The position numbers were made by a program, and so were the translations under genes. From contig OX235273.1 of assembly GCA_944472155.2 (NCBI GenBank), positions 81,710,793 to 81,774,792 of the forward strand: 64,000 bases of DNA. Direction: 5' to 3'. The notes under the pieces were generated by a model that worked only from the letters and a program-made list of their open reading frames with translations, made no database searches and was not told the origin of the DNA. This document shows positions 43,801 to 56,450 of the stretch, one piece after another (the stretch's first letter is position 1; the number at the start of each line of letters is the position of its first letter). This DNA is from Trichobilharzia szidati. Taxonomy: Eukaryota; Platyhelminthes; Trematoda; Strigeidida; Schistosomatidae.

Positions 43801-44284
43801 ACTGCTAAGAATGTCCCCAGGTGTGAGTGTATCTGGTGACCTAGTGGGAAGCGCTTGTCATGAAAGCTATTAATGTGCAGCATACTGTATGATTGGGGCT
43901 GGCTTAAAGCAATGCAATACTGCGACTACAGTTTGCAAAAAATCTCAGAGCTTAACATCAGGAAAGGAGAGAGGGTGGTGCATGCTGATCAGCAGATTTG
44001 GTAGTGGTCGCAAATGTGAATCGCTCCGATCTGTAGGACAGCAACATGCATTATTTTGGCAGCTCGAGAATGAAACGTGAGTTTAGATACTGAATGTATA
44101 AAAAAATATAAAAAATTAGACTTAAAAAAGAAAATTAAAGAAACCAAAACAATAATGATTGTGCAGTTTTGGCTTGTAAAAAAAATCATGCTTTCGCTCC
44201 TAACATCTACAAGACTGCTCAGTTTCTCGTCAAGATGCTACCCTATGGGCCATAACAAGTTCGCCAGACATCATACAGGTCACC
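43801..44284. other. Unassigned spacer
   Basis: Short frames only. The sequence around 43810-44090 is less AT-rich than its surroundings but shows no motif. Confidence 0.35.
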
Positions 44285-44985
44285 ATATCCAACATGTTCT
44301 CTTCATTTTTACACACTTTATCTTTCTGCTATTCTGCTGCTGAGATTACTCTTCTATATACCTCCTGGTCGAGGTCGAACAACCCAACATCTAAACTGAA
44401 ATGACCATTTAAGTAAATTCAAACTCAAATTCCATGAACGATCCGATGCAACCACTTGAAAACGCTGGCTAACATTCTGTACAAGGAGTATTCTTGATCT
44501 GATATAAAGAAACAACTGGTTTTCAAGCAGTTTTCAATGTATTACTCAACTTACATGTACAGTCTGTCATGCTGACGCAAATGGCGCAAATGGATAGAAT
44601 CGACCTCGGCCCCATTTGATGCAGTAAAACAATCTAACATGACCTTATCTAATTTTCGTATCAAAGATCAAATTTCTTTCCTATTATAAAACTACGATTA
44701 GACTGGTGAAAAAATGGAATAAATACGTCACTGACCTCAAAATAATACATCAATAAACTTTAAGTCAAGGATGCTGCTCACAACAAAGTTATATAGGAGA
44801 ATTGACTTCAAGCTTTATTTTTCCCAGATATTTGTATTACATTCATCTGATGTCTGGGTTTTTGTTAATGCGAAGACAATATTTCTATATCTCTTTATGT
44901 GTTACACAGACAGACTATTTTGCAGACTGTTCCGACTGACTCTAATGTCAGAGAGAACAAACAAACTGTAAATTCAACATACATC
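44285..44985 (+). repeat. 3' UTR fragment of the second CR1-type family, copy 1
   Basis: It matches 53330-54010 almost throughout, including TGATCTGATATAAAGAAAC and a small 66-codon frame (44771-44971, LYRRIDFKLYFSQIFVLHSS) conserved in both. Its first ~255 bases recur in reverse complement at 45855-46110. No RT sequence adjoins it, so it is a detached 3' end. Confidence 0.75.
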
Positions 44986-45774
44986 GACTTCCTAGAACTT
45001 TAATAAAGCTGAAGTTTACTTTTTTCCTTTTTCTCATTTACACTCTTCTCTCGGATAAAGTTCGGTTGCTCTGGTGATAAAAAAACAACACTCATGTTCG
45101 AGAATAACTATATTTTCATAGAAAACGTCATAGTTTCCATGGTAAGAACAATATAGTTAGCATCATACATTGCAAATGTGCATTATCATATTCAGTTCTG
45201 TATAGCTTATTCTTGTATTTTTCTTGTAAATATACTTCCAATAATGTATTATTCATGACTGCACTTTATGCCACTTTGCAGCTGTGCAGGGTTTTCTCCT
45301 ATTCCTGAAAAAGCGTTCAAGCTCGTTTGGTCACAGTACTCACTCAAATATATGTTGTTTATCGATAGGCCATTACTATCATCAGGAAATGGAACGAAGT
45401 ATGAGTTGTCGCTCAACTTCGACGGAGACCTTCGTGAAAGATTTACAAATTAACAATTATAAGAATCTGTTCCGATTGCTTGTACTATAATTCAAGAATT
45501 TGAATTTTTTTAAAGTGATAATGTATGCTAATTCACAATTGTAATTCGTAACATAATTGATCGTGCCCGTAAAAATGGCATGTATTTCATGTAAACTTAC
45601 ACGTTTATACGAAATATATATTATTATTGTTATTTGGGTCGGTGTTGAGGGCAGCCTAAACACCAGGTTAGGTGGGCCAGACTGAAGAGTCAGCAGACAG
45701 TGTGGTTAGCGCTCAGGTCTAAAAGGATTGGTAGCCACATATCAGTCGTGAGCGTTATATCTATTTGAAACCGA
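44986..45774. other. Spacer between opposed 3' ends
   Basis: AT-rich. A 61-codon frame at 45268-45453 has no recognised motif. Confidence 0.35.
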
Positions 45775-47045
45775 CTATATATACATATATTTATATATAT
45801 ATTTATTCCTGTTTATACAGGAACATACCAATTGTACAGGCATGGATAAGTTATAATATAAACTCCTTGAAAACCAGTTGTTTCTTTATATCAGATCAAG
45901 AATACTCCTTGTACAGAATGTTAGCCAGCGTTTTCAAGTGGTTGCATCAGATCGTTCATGGAATTTGAGTTTGAATTTACTTAAATGATCATTTCAGTTT
46001 AGATGTTGGGTTGTTCGACCTCGACCAGGAGGTATATAGAAGAGTAATCTCAGCAGCAGAATAGCAGAAAGATAAAGTGTGTAAAAATGAAGAGAACATT
46101 AATATTTTATGTATATATAAATGTTTATAAATGTATATCGTTGTATAGTAAACACTACCTATAATCTAGTTGTTCTTTCATGTATTTTTGCGAAGTCTTA
46201 GAGTTTATTTAGTGTCATAATATTTAGTAATGAGTCTAGGCGTTATAGTGTTCTAGTAGCTCACGCGTTTTAGAAATAAGTGATGCGGTCTGATTGGCAT
46301 AGTCATTGGGATGAAACAGTTTATATAGCAAGCGTTCGAAGATTATAATAGAGTGACAGGTCCTTATTTCTAGGAGTAAACTGTTCCAGATCTTAGAGTA
46401 CATGACTATGAAGAAGTTTGCATGGGTGCTGTTTTACAGCTTTTCCTAGATACTGTGCACGTTTGGTTACGCAGGTTGTAGGAGCCTTCCGGTGAGAACT
46501 GTATCTCTTTGCTGTCTGAGAATGATATTTTATGCAACACTTTAAAGAAGAATGTTAGGTTAATGATGAGTCATCTCATCCAGAGTGGGTCGATACCTAG
46601 AGTTATACACCTTGATGTGTAGTCCTTTTCGCAGTCAAATCGTATTTTAGACGTGAAGTATCGTTGGACACTTTCTATTTTAAGTTTGTCACTTACGCGA
46701 GTGCTGCTGAGAATAAATGGACAATATTCAAGTAGTGGTCTGACACAAGTTTTATATAATAATAGTTTCGCTTCGTGGTTGTGGAAATTCCTGAGTATAC
46801 ATCCTAAGAGCATCCTCGATTTACGCGTCTGTGTAGCCACTTGCTCAGAAAATGTCAAGTCACTAGAGTACCTGAGTCCTAGGTCAACAACACTTTGGAG
46901 TTTAGACAAGTCAAGGGATTCAAGTACCAGTTTAATATTTATTGAGGGTGCACCGAAACAGATCCAGCCACATTTTTTAAGGTTGAAGTTTAGGTTCCAT
47001 GTGGAGGACATGTTTCTAAGTACTTAACAACTATTGCATTCCTTT
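45775..47045 (-). pseudogene. CR1-type element (second family), RT C-terminus and 3' UTR
   Basis: The frame 47011-46571 reads WNLNFNLKKCGWICFGAPSI, DLGLRYSSDLTFSEQVA, LYKTCVRPLLEYCPF and IESVQRYFTSKIRFDCEKDY, the thumb and C-terminus of the RT. The minus strand continues through a C-terminal region with stops and into a 3' UTR ending near 45775 in a TATA-rich run. It is 5'-truncated before the catalytic box. Confidence 0.8.
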
Positions 47046-47345
47046 AAAACTCTAACGTAATTCTGTATTTTATTTTGTTTCCATGTGCACCCTGAGCACA
47101 ACTCTTTCATCAAACTATTCACGTTATTACGTGACTCTTCTTTAACAATCATTTGTGACAACTCATCACTTTTGTTACTACCCTCTTATATCAACATCCA
47201 ATTCATCTGAACTTACTAACTGTATTTTTGTTTGACGAATTTAATGTTCACACACATACAAAACAGCCATATATATTTGCGATTGTACAGCTATGAAAAT
47301 GAATTCGCCGAAAAGAGACTCTTCGTTGAACTACTGGTCTTCTGC
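47046..47345. other. Spacer, nothing recognised
   Basis: AT-rich. The words TGTATTTTTGTTTGACGAA (47220) are shared with 34017 inside the CR1-type relic, hinting at another small element fragment. Confidence 0.35.
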
Positions 47346-47643
47346 CTATTTAAACTCTATTGTACTAATTTTTGCTGTAGAAGTAGAGGAAAGCTTCATT
47401 GTACCAGTAGACCATATGCGGGAAAATGGGGTTGTGGGTCTAAAATAACTGGCTATAAGTGGCTTATTAGATGATTCACGTATGTTTACAGGGTTATCGA
47501 AGTGCTCAGCCTTGTTGACGAAGAGAGGGATAATATAGTTTGTGTAGATGGAATGCCACCTTAGAATTTCTGTTTGGACATATGTTCTAGCACAGCTGTC
47601 CAGCGCTTTGAAAATCGTACGCAAATCCGTGAGCAAGATGGAA
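47346..47643 (-). other. Coding-like minus-strand frame, possible host exon
   Basis: A 96-codon frame preceded by GACGTTTGTAG, a possible acceptor, reads LTDLRTIFKALDSCARTYVQ, then LRWHSIYTNYIIPLFVNKAE and SYFRPTTPFSRIW. The composition is like ordinary protein rather than AT-rich noise. Further minus frames at 47674-48017 could be upstream sequence. No family was recognised and no firm splice chain was built. Confidence 0.25.
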
Positions 47644-48542
47644 CTACAAACGTCAGTGACTGACCGAAGAGTTCTAAAGTAACAGTGTGTGAATTACTTC
47701 TTCAACACTCTTCTCGCTTTCGAGACATCCTCCGGATTTGAGGGCGGCCCTTTGGATTGATGAACTATCGGTGTTTTCAGCGGGATTGCTGCATCTACAC
47801 ATGCGTCTGAGTTCTAACGGAAAATACTGACCTGAAAGCAATAAGTTCGACGTTGGCGTTGCATTTGAGTGTAGCTCACCACGTATAATCTGTCTTCGTT
47901 GCAAGACTCGCACAAGCTTTTTCTGGACCTACACCTGTTGTTACATGCGATGTACGAGTAACCTTTCTTGAAACAGATTTGCAGCCTTCGACCAAATCCG
48001 AAGCAAAACGGTTCCAAATAGAATTAGGTTGACAACCGAATGGTGAGGAACGGCAAGATTATTATTCTATTGAGAGAAACGTATCAGATAAACATGGTAC
48101 AAACTTACAAGTGCAAGCATGTCCAGTGCCCAGACACCTGGAAAACAACAGTTGAACCCAACATTAGCTCTCAATTAACCAAACGTGAATTAGAACAAAA
48201 GTGCACCATAGTTCCATGAACCACAAACTGTCTAACTAACACAAAACGTAAATTGTTATCTAAAGTATAAATTCAGTGTTTGAAGGTGCAGTATTAGACG
48301 TAACATTCCCTCACCGGAAGATTGTTAGTATCTTTTCCAAACAATCGGTGGAATAATCTTTACAACCATATTCGGTCATCCAGGCAAATAATAACGCAAC
48401 ACATTGCAGTGTACGCGGTACGCTAAACGTTTGCGTCGCATTTTTGCGTGATTCGTTACATAAAATTTATCTTGTTGTAATCTTTGCACAAGTACTCTAC
48501 TTCCTCCATACCTATAACCATTAACTCTTATATCAAATAGTT

Positions 48543-49494
48543 ATGGTTAATCAAAGTAAAAAGCAACGAACTCAATCCCCTGTAAATCTGATGACCAATT
48601 TTACGTCCTTGATTGCTACATCGAGCAACACACTCCCTACAAACGGTTATAGTGAGCCACATAACTCACTTGTATGTCGTAAGCGTCGAGCCGCAGTTGA
48701 GAATAAAACTGTACTGACAGCTAGTATTAGCACTACTCCTCTGCTCATACAGAAACCCTCCCTACACCTTATGTGCTTATCAAGAAACTCCAGCCATCAA
48801 GCTCTGTTTCTGTACTATCTTCAGAAATAGAACTTCTAAAGTTGTCTATAGGAGAACTTAAGGCTGAGTTGAGGGAAATAAAAAACAACAAGTCAGCAAA
48901 TGCTGGAAATTCTGAAACCAATACCAAGATATCCAAATTATCAGATCAGATCAGCGATATCAGATCGCAGGTCTGTGAACTGACACCTTTAACTATCCTC
49001 ATGAAAACTGTAGACCTTAACAAACTTGACACAGAATCGGTATCTAAGGTAGATAACCTCATTAACTTTGTTACTACAGAAGTAACAAAACGACTCGACG
49101 CTAAACTAAATACTATTGTCTACAACGTTCCGGACGATGAGGCACTAAAAAAGTACAGCTCATCTTACTTAGTGAGGCGAAAATGCCCAACTCCAAGACT
49201 AAGTGCTATAGACTGAAGAAGAGTCAACATGAAAAGTGTTGTCCTATTCGTCTTCAGTTCGAAACACCGGCAGAGGCCAGAAAATTCATCCACTCCCAAC
49301 ACACCCTATCGCACGCCAGAAACTACAAACTAATGAAGGTTGCGGTGGACAAGACAGTCATAGAAAGGCGCGCATATAATTATCTCACTAAGCCTAATTG
49401 TGGAATAAATAATAAGAAATTGCAAGCAGCCATTATACCCAACCCTTTGAGAGATACCGTAGAACCCACCCACCACCCCTCTCAAACCACATAG
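48543..49494 (+). pseudogene. CR1-type ORF1 (coiled coil and RNA-binding-like region)
   Basis: Three overlapping frames separated by two frameshifts. 48543-48830 is Ser/Thr-rich. 48773-49216 has a heptad-like coiled coil (SSEIELLKLSIGELKAELRE, then SKLSDQISDIRSQV) and NTIVYNVPDDEA. 49183-49494 reads CPIRLQFETPAEARKFIHSQ and AYNYLTKPN, like the RNA-binding part of non-LTR ORF1 proteins. It is followed by the ORF2 of the same element. Confidence 0.7.
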
Positions 49495-50195
49495 AATTAT
49501 CCCCTCAGAGAGCAACACAAGCCGAAAGGCCACTAGACTGTAATCAAAAACTAATAAAACCATACCACCTATCACCGTAGATTTAGACATGTCATTAAAT
49601 AACCCCAGGAAATAAGTCAAAGCCCCTCCAAAGTCGACACTGTCCTCTCCTAGCCATAACTCTATTGGTAAAGAGAAAATAGTTAACAAACCTATTTAAA
49701 ATATGTCACTGGCACCGAAAAATCAAAAAGACTGGTCAAATGCTTCTCAGAAAAATGTACACGATAAGGAAAACAAGACCCCAAATCATGTCAACAATAA
49801 CAATGGCAGTATAAATAAGCCCACACTTCCCACGGCCAAACTATTAGCACTCACAAGGTGCGAAATAGCACCATGACACACACTAATAACCAACGTCTTA
49901 ATAATGCCACCCTCAATAGTACAAGTGGCAATAGTCAGAACTCAGCTACCAACAACTCAGGGCATTCACAGTATGGCACACAAATAAATTTTGATCGGAT
50001 ATGTTGTACAAGTCTTCTGGGAACTAACACACAGTGCAGTACACACGATACCCATACAAGGACACAACTAGCATCAAACAATAGGTCGAATAACAAGCCA
50101 TGGCCATCACAAGGATCCAATAATTTTCTATCCCCTGCGTCCCTGTCAGCGTTGAAAAAACAGCTGGTAGGGATGTTAACACTCCTAAACCACTA
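49495..50195 (+). other. Region between ORF1 and ORF2 of the CR1-type element
   Basis: Low-complexity Asn/Thr/Ser-rich translations (for example 49858-50196), consistent with the disordered end of ORF1. No separate gene was identified. Confidence 0.45.
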
Positions 50196-52787
50196 GTGCT
50201 GGCTCCCTCCTTGCATGAATACAGGAACATTCTAGTGCACCCGCAACCATTAAGCACAATAGATACTTGCACAAGTATAGGTCAAACAAAGAGCCCTACC
50301 CACGTTTCTAGCCTAACTAAAAATAAAAATGCCCTAGCCTATGGCAAATCCAGTACTCCAACTCCTAATTCTCCACCAAAAACAGCACACACTAACTCCA
50401 TAGACATAGGTGAGCATGATGTTGAAAATCCTCTTAACATAGGGTCGTCATGTCAAGCAGAACTACTGAGGGCTGAACCATATTCGGGGCTGATTAATGA
50501 ACTTAAAAACTTCAAATGCTATTTCAACTCTTATCTTTACCTAATCCTCATAAATGCTAGATCTGTTCTAAATAAACTACCGATGCTCAGAGCACTCACA
50601 GTAATATACAAACCCCCTATAATTGTCATCACTGAATCCTGGTGTAACTCGGACATACTGGATGAAGAGATAAGCTTAGATAACTACACACACTTTCGGT
50701 GTGACAGGGAAGGTGGTAAGAGAGGGGGTTGTCTCATGTACTTTCTGAATGCATTTACTTTATCACGGCTAGAAAGTAGTACACTTAGCCTGCCTGAGAT
50801 TCTATGGGTTAGCGTTCACTTGTGGTGAGAGCTGGCTGTTAGCCAAAGTTGGTAGGCAGTAATTGACGTCAGTGTTTATGTCCCCAATATTGGTGGTGAG
50901 AAAATGAGAACAAAGGCTTTGCGTAGGCGGATACAGATAGCATATGGATGATCTGACACAGCCACAAAGAGATGCAAGTTTAACTTTCTGTGAGAAACAA
51001 CCAATCAAAAGACTGTATTTTTCTACTAACAATAATCTTCAATAATGTACATTAAAATCTGCAAATATGTTTTGATTTTCCTTAATAAACGATCTGTTGC
51101 CTGGCCCTTGTCTTCTGCTGTTACACACTTAACGCAATAGCATTAATTGAATGCACCTACAGAGCACCTGGCACCTTTAGTAATTACGAGACCCAACTTA
51201 TTAATACTCTAGAACAATTATCCACCCTCCACTACGATCATAAGATCCTATGTGGAGACTTTAACTTACCAGAAATCAACTGGGAAATACCCACAGGTCC
51301 AACTAAACTTGATAAGTTCTTAGGCACACTGGATATACTTGGCTGGAAGCAGACTGTCACAACCCCTACAAGAGGTAATAACGTACTAGACTTAATCTTC
51401 TGCCACAATATAAGTCCCCTATCAACCCTGGTAGGTTCTGAGTTTCCAGGAAGCGACCACAAAACAGTGCTGTGTGCACTGCCACTTCCACCAGGTAGCA
51501 ATGAAGCCCTTACCCCCACTTTACAACAAATAACATACAGGAACTACGGTAGGGCAGACTGGACTCTAGTGAAATCAATGTTAAGATCCTCAGAATGGAG
51601 TGAGTACTTCTATACTGGTAGCCTCTCGAAAGCTCTAGACATCTTTTACTATAACTCAAACACATGCTTAGACGCTGTGATCCCGTTGCAAACAATAAGG
51701 GTCTCAAAATTCAAGAAGCAATTTATTCAACCAAAAGATCGCTCAAAACTGAAGAGGCTGTCAACAAGTTACTTCAGACGACACGACTTTAGTACACTAG
51801 GGTCAACACTTAGTACTCTTAGCTTCATCTCGCAAGCTCATAACTTGCGTATGAGAAATGAAGAATGCACCGCACTATCCATCACCACCAGAGTAGGTGC
51901 TCTCACAGAAATCCTAAGGAAACGAATGAATCGTCAAAGCCATAAAACTTCTCTCCTTATAAACAAGGGTCAACTATACACCAACCATGCAGACATGTGT
52001 GAACTGTTTAACGAGACGTTTGCAGCTAACTACCTTAAGCCCGTAAGCCCACTTCTCGGTTTACAATCTGCAATGGAACTCCCTTCTCCTACAGCGCTGA
52101 AACAAATCAGTACAGCTGATTTCACTTATTCTAATATTAACGAAGCCATAAAAACTCTTGAAATCTCTAGTAGTGCTGGTATTGACGGTATGCCATCGTA
52201 TTTTCATAAACACGATGGTTTTGGCATTCCTTTTTTTACTTAAGATCTTTACAATGTCCGTAGAGAGCCAAACCTACCCAGATAAATGGAAAACCACATT
52301 TATAATACCCAAACACAAATCCGGATCAAAAACTGAAGTCAACAACTATAGGCCAATCAATATTACACCCATAGTATCTAGAATCATTGAAAGAATAGTT
52401 AAAGATGATATTCTCAAACAAATGCTCAGCTGCAATATTCTAAGTCCCAACCAACATGGATTCCTAAAATCCAGAACATGCATGACCTGTCACCTTGACT
52501 TCTCTAACTATATAACCAGTAGCCGGGACAGACAACAACTAGTACTGGTCATTTACTTCGACATCTCCAAAGCCTTTGACCGCGTTGACCATTTGCTTCT
52601 AATAAATAAGCTGAACTCCTTAGGAATACGTAACCCATTTTTAGGGTGGCTTGAATCACTCCTTAACAATAGGTCCCAAGTAGTTAGACTGGGGTCTGTA
52701 AACTCTAAACCTAGTCCAGTCACTTCTGGAGTAGTTCGAGGTAGCGTCCAACGATACTTCACGTCTAAACTACTACGATTTGACTGA
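50196..52787 (+). pseudogene. CR1-type ORF2 (endonuclease and partial RT), interrupted and deleted
   Basis: The endonuclease starts near 50540 (LILINARSVLNKLPMLRAL, VITESWCNSDI). A solo LTR interrupts it at 50821-51125, and it continues with ECTYRAPGTF, KILCGDFNLPEINWE and FPGSDHKTVL. After a linker, the frame 51467-52243 ends and 52158-52787 takes over (a frameshift): FIIPKHKSGSKTEVNNYRPI, CHLDFSNYI and DISKAFDRVDH. At 52745 the sequence jumps from SGVVRGSV straight to QRYFTSK. This removes the YADD box and thumb, so it cannot be active. Confidence 0.85.
50821..51125 (+). mobile_element. Solo LTR, copy 4 (305 bp)
   Basis: TGTGGTGAGAGCTGG through CTGCTGTTACA, flanked by CACT on both sides (50817-50820 and 51126-51129). 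It sits inside the endonuclease-coding part of the CR1-type element and was therefore inserted after it. Confidence 0.9.
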
Positions 52788-54105
52788 GAAAAGGACTACA
52801 CATCAAGGTGTATAACTCTAGGTATCGACCCACTCTGGATGAGATGACTCATCATTAACCTAACATTCTTCTTTAAAGTGTTGCATAAAATATCATTCTC
52901 AGACAGCAAAGAGATACAGTTCTCACCGGAAGGCTCCTACAACCTGCGTAACCAAACGTGCACAGTATCTAGGAAAAGCTGTAAAACAGCACCCATGCAA
53001 ACTTCTTCATAGTCATGTACTCTAAGATCTGGAACAGTTTACTCCTAGAAATAAGGACCTGTCACTCTATTATAATCTTCGAACGCTTGCTATATAAACT
53101 GTTTCATCCCAATGACTATGCCAATCAGACCGCATCACTTATTTCTAAAACGCGTGAGCTACTAGAACACTATAACGCCTAGACTCATTACTAAATATTA
53201 TGACACTAAATAAACTCTAAGACTTCGCAAAAATACATGAAAACACAACTAGAATATAGGAAATGTTTACTATATGGTTATATGTATTTATAAACATTTA
53301 TATATACATAAAACATTAATGTTCTTTTCATGTTCCCTTTCTGGTATTCTTCTGCTGAGCCTACTCTTCTATTTATTTCCTGGCCGAGGTCGAAGAACCC
53401 TACATTTAAACAGAAATCAAGCTGGACTCCAGACCATTTAAGTAAATTCACACTCAAATTCCATGAACGATCCGATGCTACCATTTGAAGACTGGCCAAC
53501 ATTGTGTACAAGGAGTATTCTTGATCTGAAATAAAGAAACAACTGGTTTTCAAACAGTTTTCAATGTATTACCCAACTTACGTGCACAGTCTGTCATGCA
53601 GACACAAATGGAGCCAATGGAGAGTTCTGGAACCGACCTCGGCCCCATTCCATGTAGTAAAACAATCCAATATGACCTTATCTAATTTTCGTATCAAAGA
53701 TCAAATTTCTTTCCTATTATAAAACTACGATTAGACTGGTGAAAAAATGGAATAAATACGTCACTGACCTCAAAATAATACATCAATAAACTTTAAGTCA
53801 AGGATGCTGCTCACAACAAAGTTATATAGGAGAATTGACTTCAAGCTTTATTTTTCCCAGATATTTGTATTACATTCATCTGATGTCTGGGTTTTTGTTA
53901 ATGCGAAGACAATATTTCTATATCTCTTTATGTGTTACACAGACAGACTATTTTGCAGACTGTTCCGACTGACTCTAATGTCAGAAAGAACAGCCAAACT
54001 GTAAATTCACCATTCATCGAAATATGTGTAATTTATATAATAACTTATCCATGTCTGTACAACTGGTACGCTCCTGCATAAACAGGAATAAATATATATT
54101 ATTTT
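52788..54105 (+). repeat. 3' UTR of the CR1-type element (second family), copy 2
   Basis: The first part (to about 53280) matches the reverse complement of 46620-46150, the decayed C-terminus and 3' region. From 53300 it matches 44285-44985, including the 66-codon frame at 53804-54004. It ends with CATAAACAGGAATAAATATA near 54090, which corresponds to 45800 in the minus copy. The minus copy lacks the internal 450 bases (53565-54015). Confidence 0.75.
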
Positions 54106-54193
54106 TATATTATACATTCCAGACGGAGTGAACCAATTCACTAAAGAACCACGTGCACTCCCTGTACCTATACAAGCAAATGCTGTAAGATAT

Positions 54194-54390
54194 ATTTATT
54201 TTATTTTTTATTTTGATTTACAGCTTGATTCCACACCGTATTTTCAGTACAAGTGTGGAATTTTCAGCATGGATATCGGTAGCCCAAATTCAGGCCGACC
54301 ATAGATATCGGGTGTGCGCCGGCAGGGGATCGAACCCCGGGCCATGTGCATGGTCGGCGAGAGTCCTAACCACTGTGCCACCGACGCACA
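54194..54390 (-). mobile_element. tRNA-headed SINE-B, copy 2
   Basis: The minus strand reads TGTGCGTCGGTGGCACAGTG and GGGGTTCGATCCC, then CCGATATCTATGGTCGGCCT and TACCGATATCCATGCTGAAA, the same body as 37315-37520, and an A-rich tail (TTTATTTT on the plus strand). Confidence 0.85.
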
Positions 54391-54559
54391 TGACCAACCA
54401 GTGAACACTTTGCTATGTTATCAGCACTTATCCCAGCATGCGAAGCAACCACCAAATCCAGCTACTAATTTTAAATTTCTAGTAGCCAGGCCAGAACGCA
54501 GTCCAAACAGACTGTCCATGTCTTTGAATTCCTGATCATATAACTCTCAAAGATTATTA

Positions 54560-56450
54560 AGTATTCCTTGGCTATCCGAAGTATTGCACCGTAAGACCTT
54601 GGACACGGGCTTACCACTCTGTTTCGGCCCTAATATGGTCCGACTCAAATTCTTCCCAATAGGAAATGGTTTCTTCCCTCCCCCACATGGTTGCTCCAAA
54701 ACCCAATATGCATCTAGACCATCGCGACCAGTCGGGAGGCCTACTGTATTATCCTAAATAAGTGGTAGCCTGATGACTTTCAGATGTTTCCAGTACTTCA
54801 ACTCCTCTTTGGTGGGGGGTTGTCCAGTGGATATCGGTAAATGTGTGATTGTATAAGCCTTGCTTATCGTCACCGAGTCCTCCTCATCGAAATAAAATGG
54901 CACCATAGCAACCGCAACACAGATACGCCACGAGGCTCCGTTTGCTGTGACCACGTCAAGTCGTAAGTGATTTTTCATTAGTGCCCACCATTTCAGCGAC
55001 CACCTCTAAGACATGAGCGTCTGACCCACTCTACGGAAGAGCACAAGTTATAAGGCATCTGTCAATGTCTAGGTCTAACTATCCTGGACTTAAAGCTGTT
55101 CTTAGAAGACTTTCAGAAACTATTGTCAATAACCAACGCGAAAAACCAGAACACAAATTGGCGATTCAAGAATCCTATATTCTTGCGTCAATACAGAACC
55201 AACCACAAGGCTATTGCACACAAAGTCTAAAGATAAATGTTATAACAACTAATCACAATAATACTTCTGATAGTTTTTCTCTGTCTTCTTACAAACGGCG
55301 AACGATAGAACGATGGCTGCAGTACCGATGACTCCCGCCAAAATATGGAGTTGGGTTTGAGCAAGCAACCATGAATTGATCGTTCGTTCTTCAACTACTT
55401 TGACAGCATCCTTTCTGCACAAATAACCTCACAGGAACAATGCCGAGATAGACGCCCCTTGAATTCTGCTTGTGTCCAAAGGCTGTTACCAAACTCGCAG
55501 CTTTATTGCTATTCTCCGAACGTAGTAGCATGCGGTGGTGCACCTGACGTTCAATTACATTACGCTTACTTTTTTGGAGACAACACTTTACAATATGACC
55601 TAATCTGAGGCAGACATAACAAACATTTAACTTCTTAATGGTTTGTCTATTCTCATTGACATTCATGTCTGTCAGTCTCAGACAATCAGCTAGGCTGTGA
55701 TAACCTTTGCATAAGACACAAATTTTAGATTCATCTAGAACACTTTCAGGGTGCCTTATGACACACCATTCAACTAAATTACAATGAGACACAGAATAGT
55801 GATTCTCTGCACTCCTCCTTTACTGGGCATCTGTGTTGTGCTCCATAGAGTGTCACAGCAACTTCTGTATTTCCACAAACTTCGCCAAATCCTCGAATCC
55901 CGGCTTTCTGCCAGTAGCCAAAATTCTCACTGCCACTTCAGAGCATTTTGCTTTCACCTCAGTAGGTAGACGGCTAATAACTCGTTCCAAACTGATAGGA
56001 GAGTTCAAGTCAGAAATATACCCACTGTTACTCAGAGTGATAGTAGCGCTACGAAGTTTTATCGCAAAGTCGGTGAGATCATCCCCGGTCACACTAATGT
56101 GTAGAGAATCTCCCATAAGTTCATTAACGGGTGAATGAGCGATGGTATGGTCCTGACCAAATAGATCGTGCAGTACTTTAGCGGTCCTCTCACAACTAGC
56201 GCCTGCAGGTAACGCCATACAGGCTTCAGTAGTCTTTCTCTCCTTTCTCCAGAAAAAGTGTGGATGTGTCTAGATCTGCTCTTGTTACACAATTTACTCT
56301 CAAGAATATTTCGAAACTGACCATTGGACACCCTGTACCAGCTAGGGTTACCATCAAAGTACATTACAGAAACCTTGGCATGCACATGCAACTAACAACA
56401 GGTATCCGTAATTCCTTTAAGTCCGGAAATAGGACGTTTATCATATCGAT
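54560..56450 (-). pseudogene. BEL/Pao LTR retrotransposon, gag to start of pol, decayed
   Basis: The minus strand carries an invertebrate LTR retrotransposon in pieces. Near 56370 comes a MYFDGNPSWYRV-like gag start, then 56218-55853 (LHDLFGQDHTIAHSPVNELM, GYISDLNSPISLERVISRLP). At 55792-55391 lie two CCHC-like knuckles (CVLCKGYHSLADC and CYVCLRLGHIVKCC). Later 54978-54754 (ISKAYTITHLPISTG, KYWKHLKVIRLPLI) and a GLDAYWVLEQPCG segment near 54680 resemble the protease-to-RT junction of BEL pol. The frames are interrupted, and 55000-55390 does not read as BEL on either strand. No LTRs were found beside it. Confidence 0.65.
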
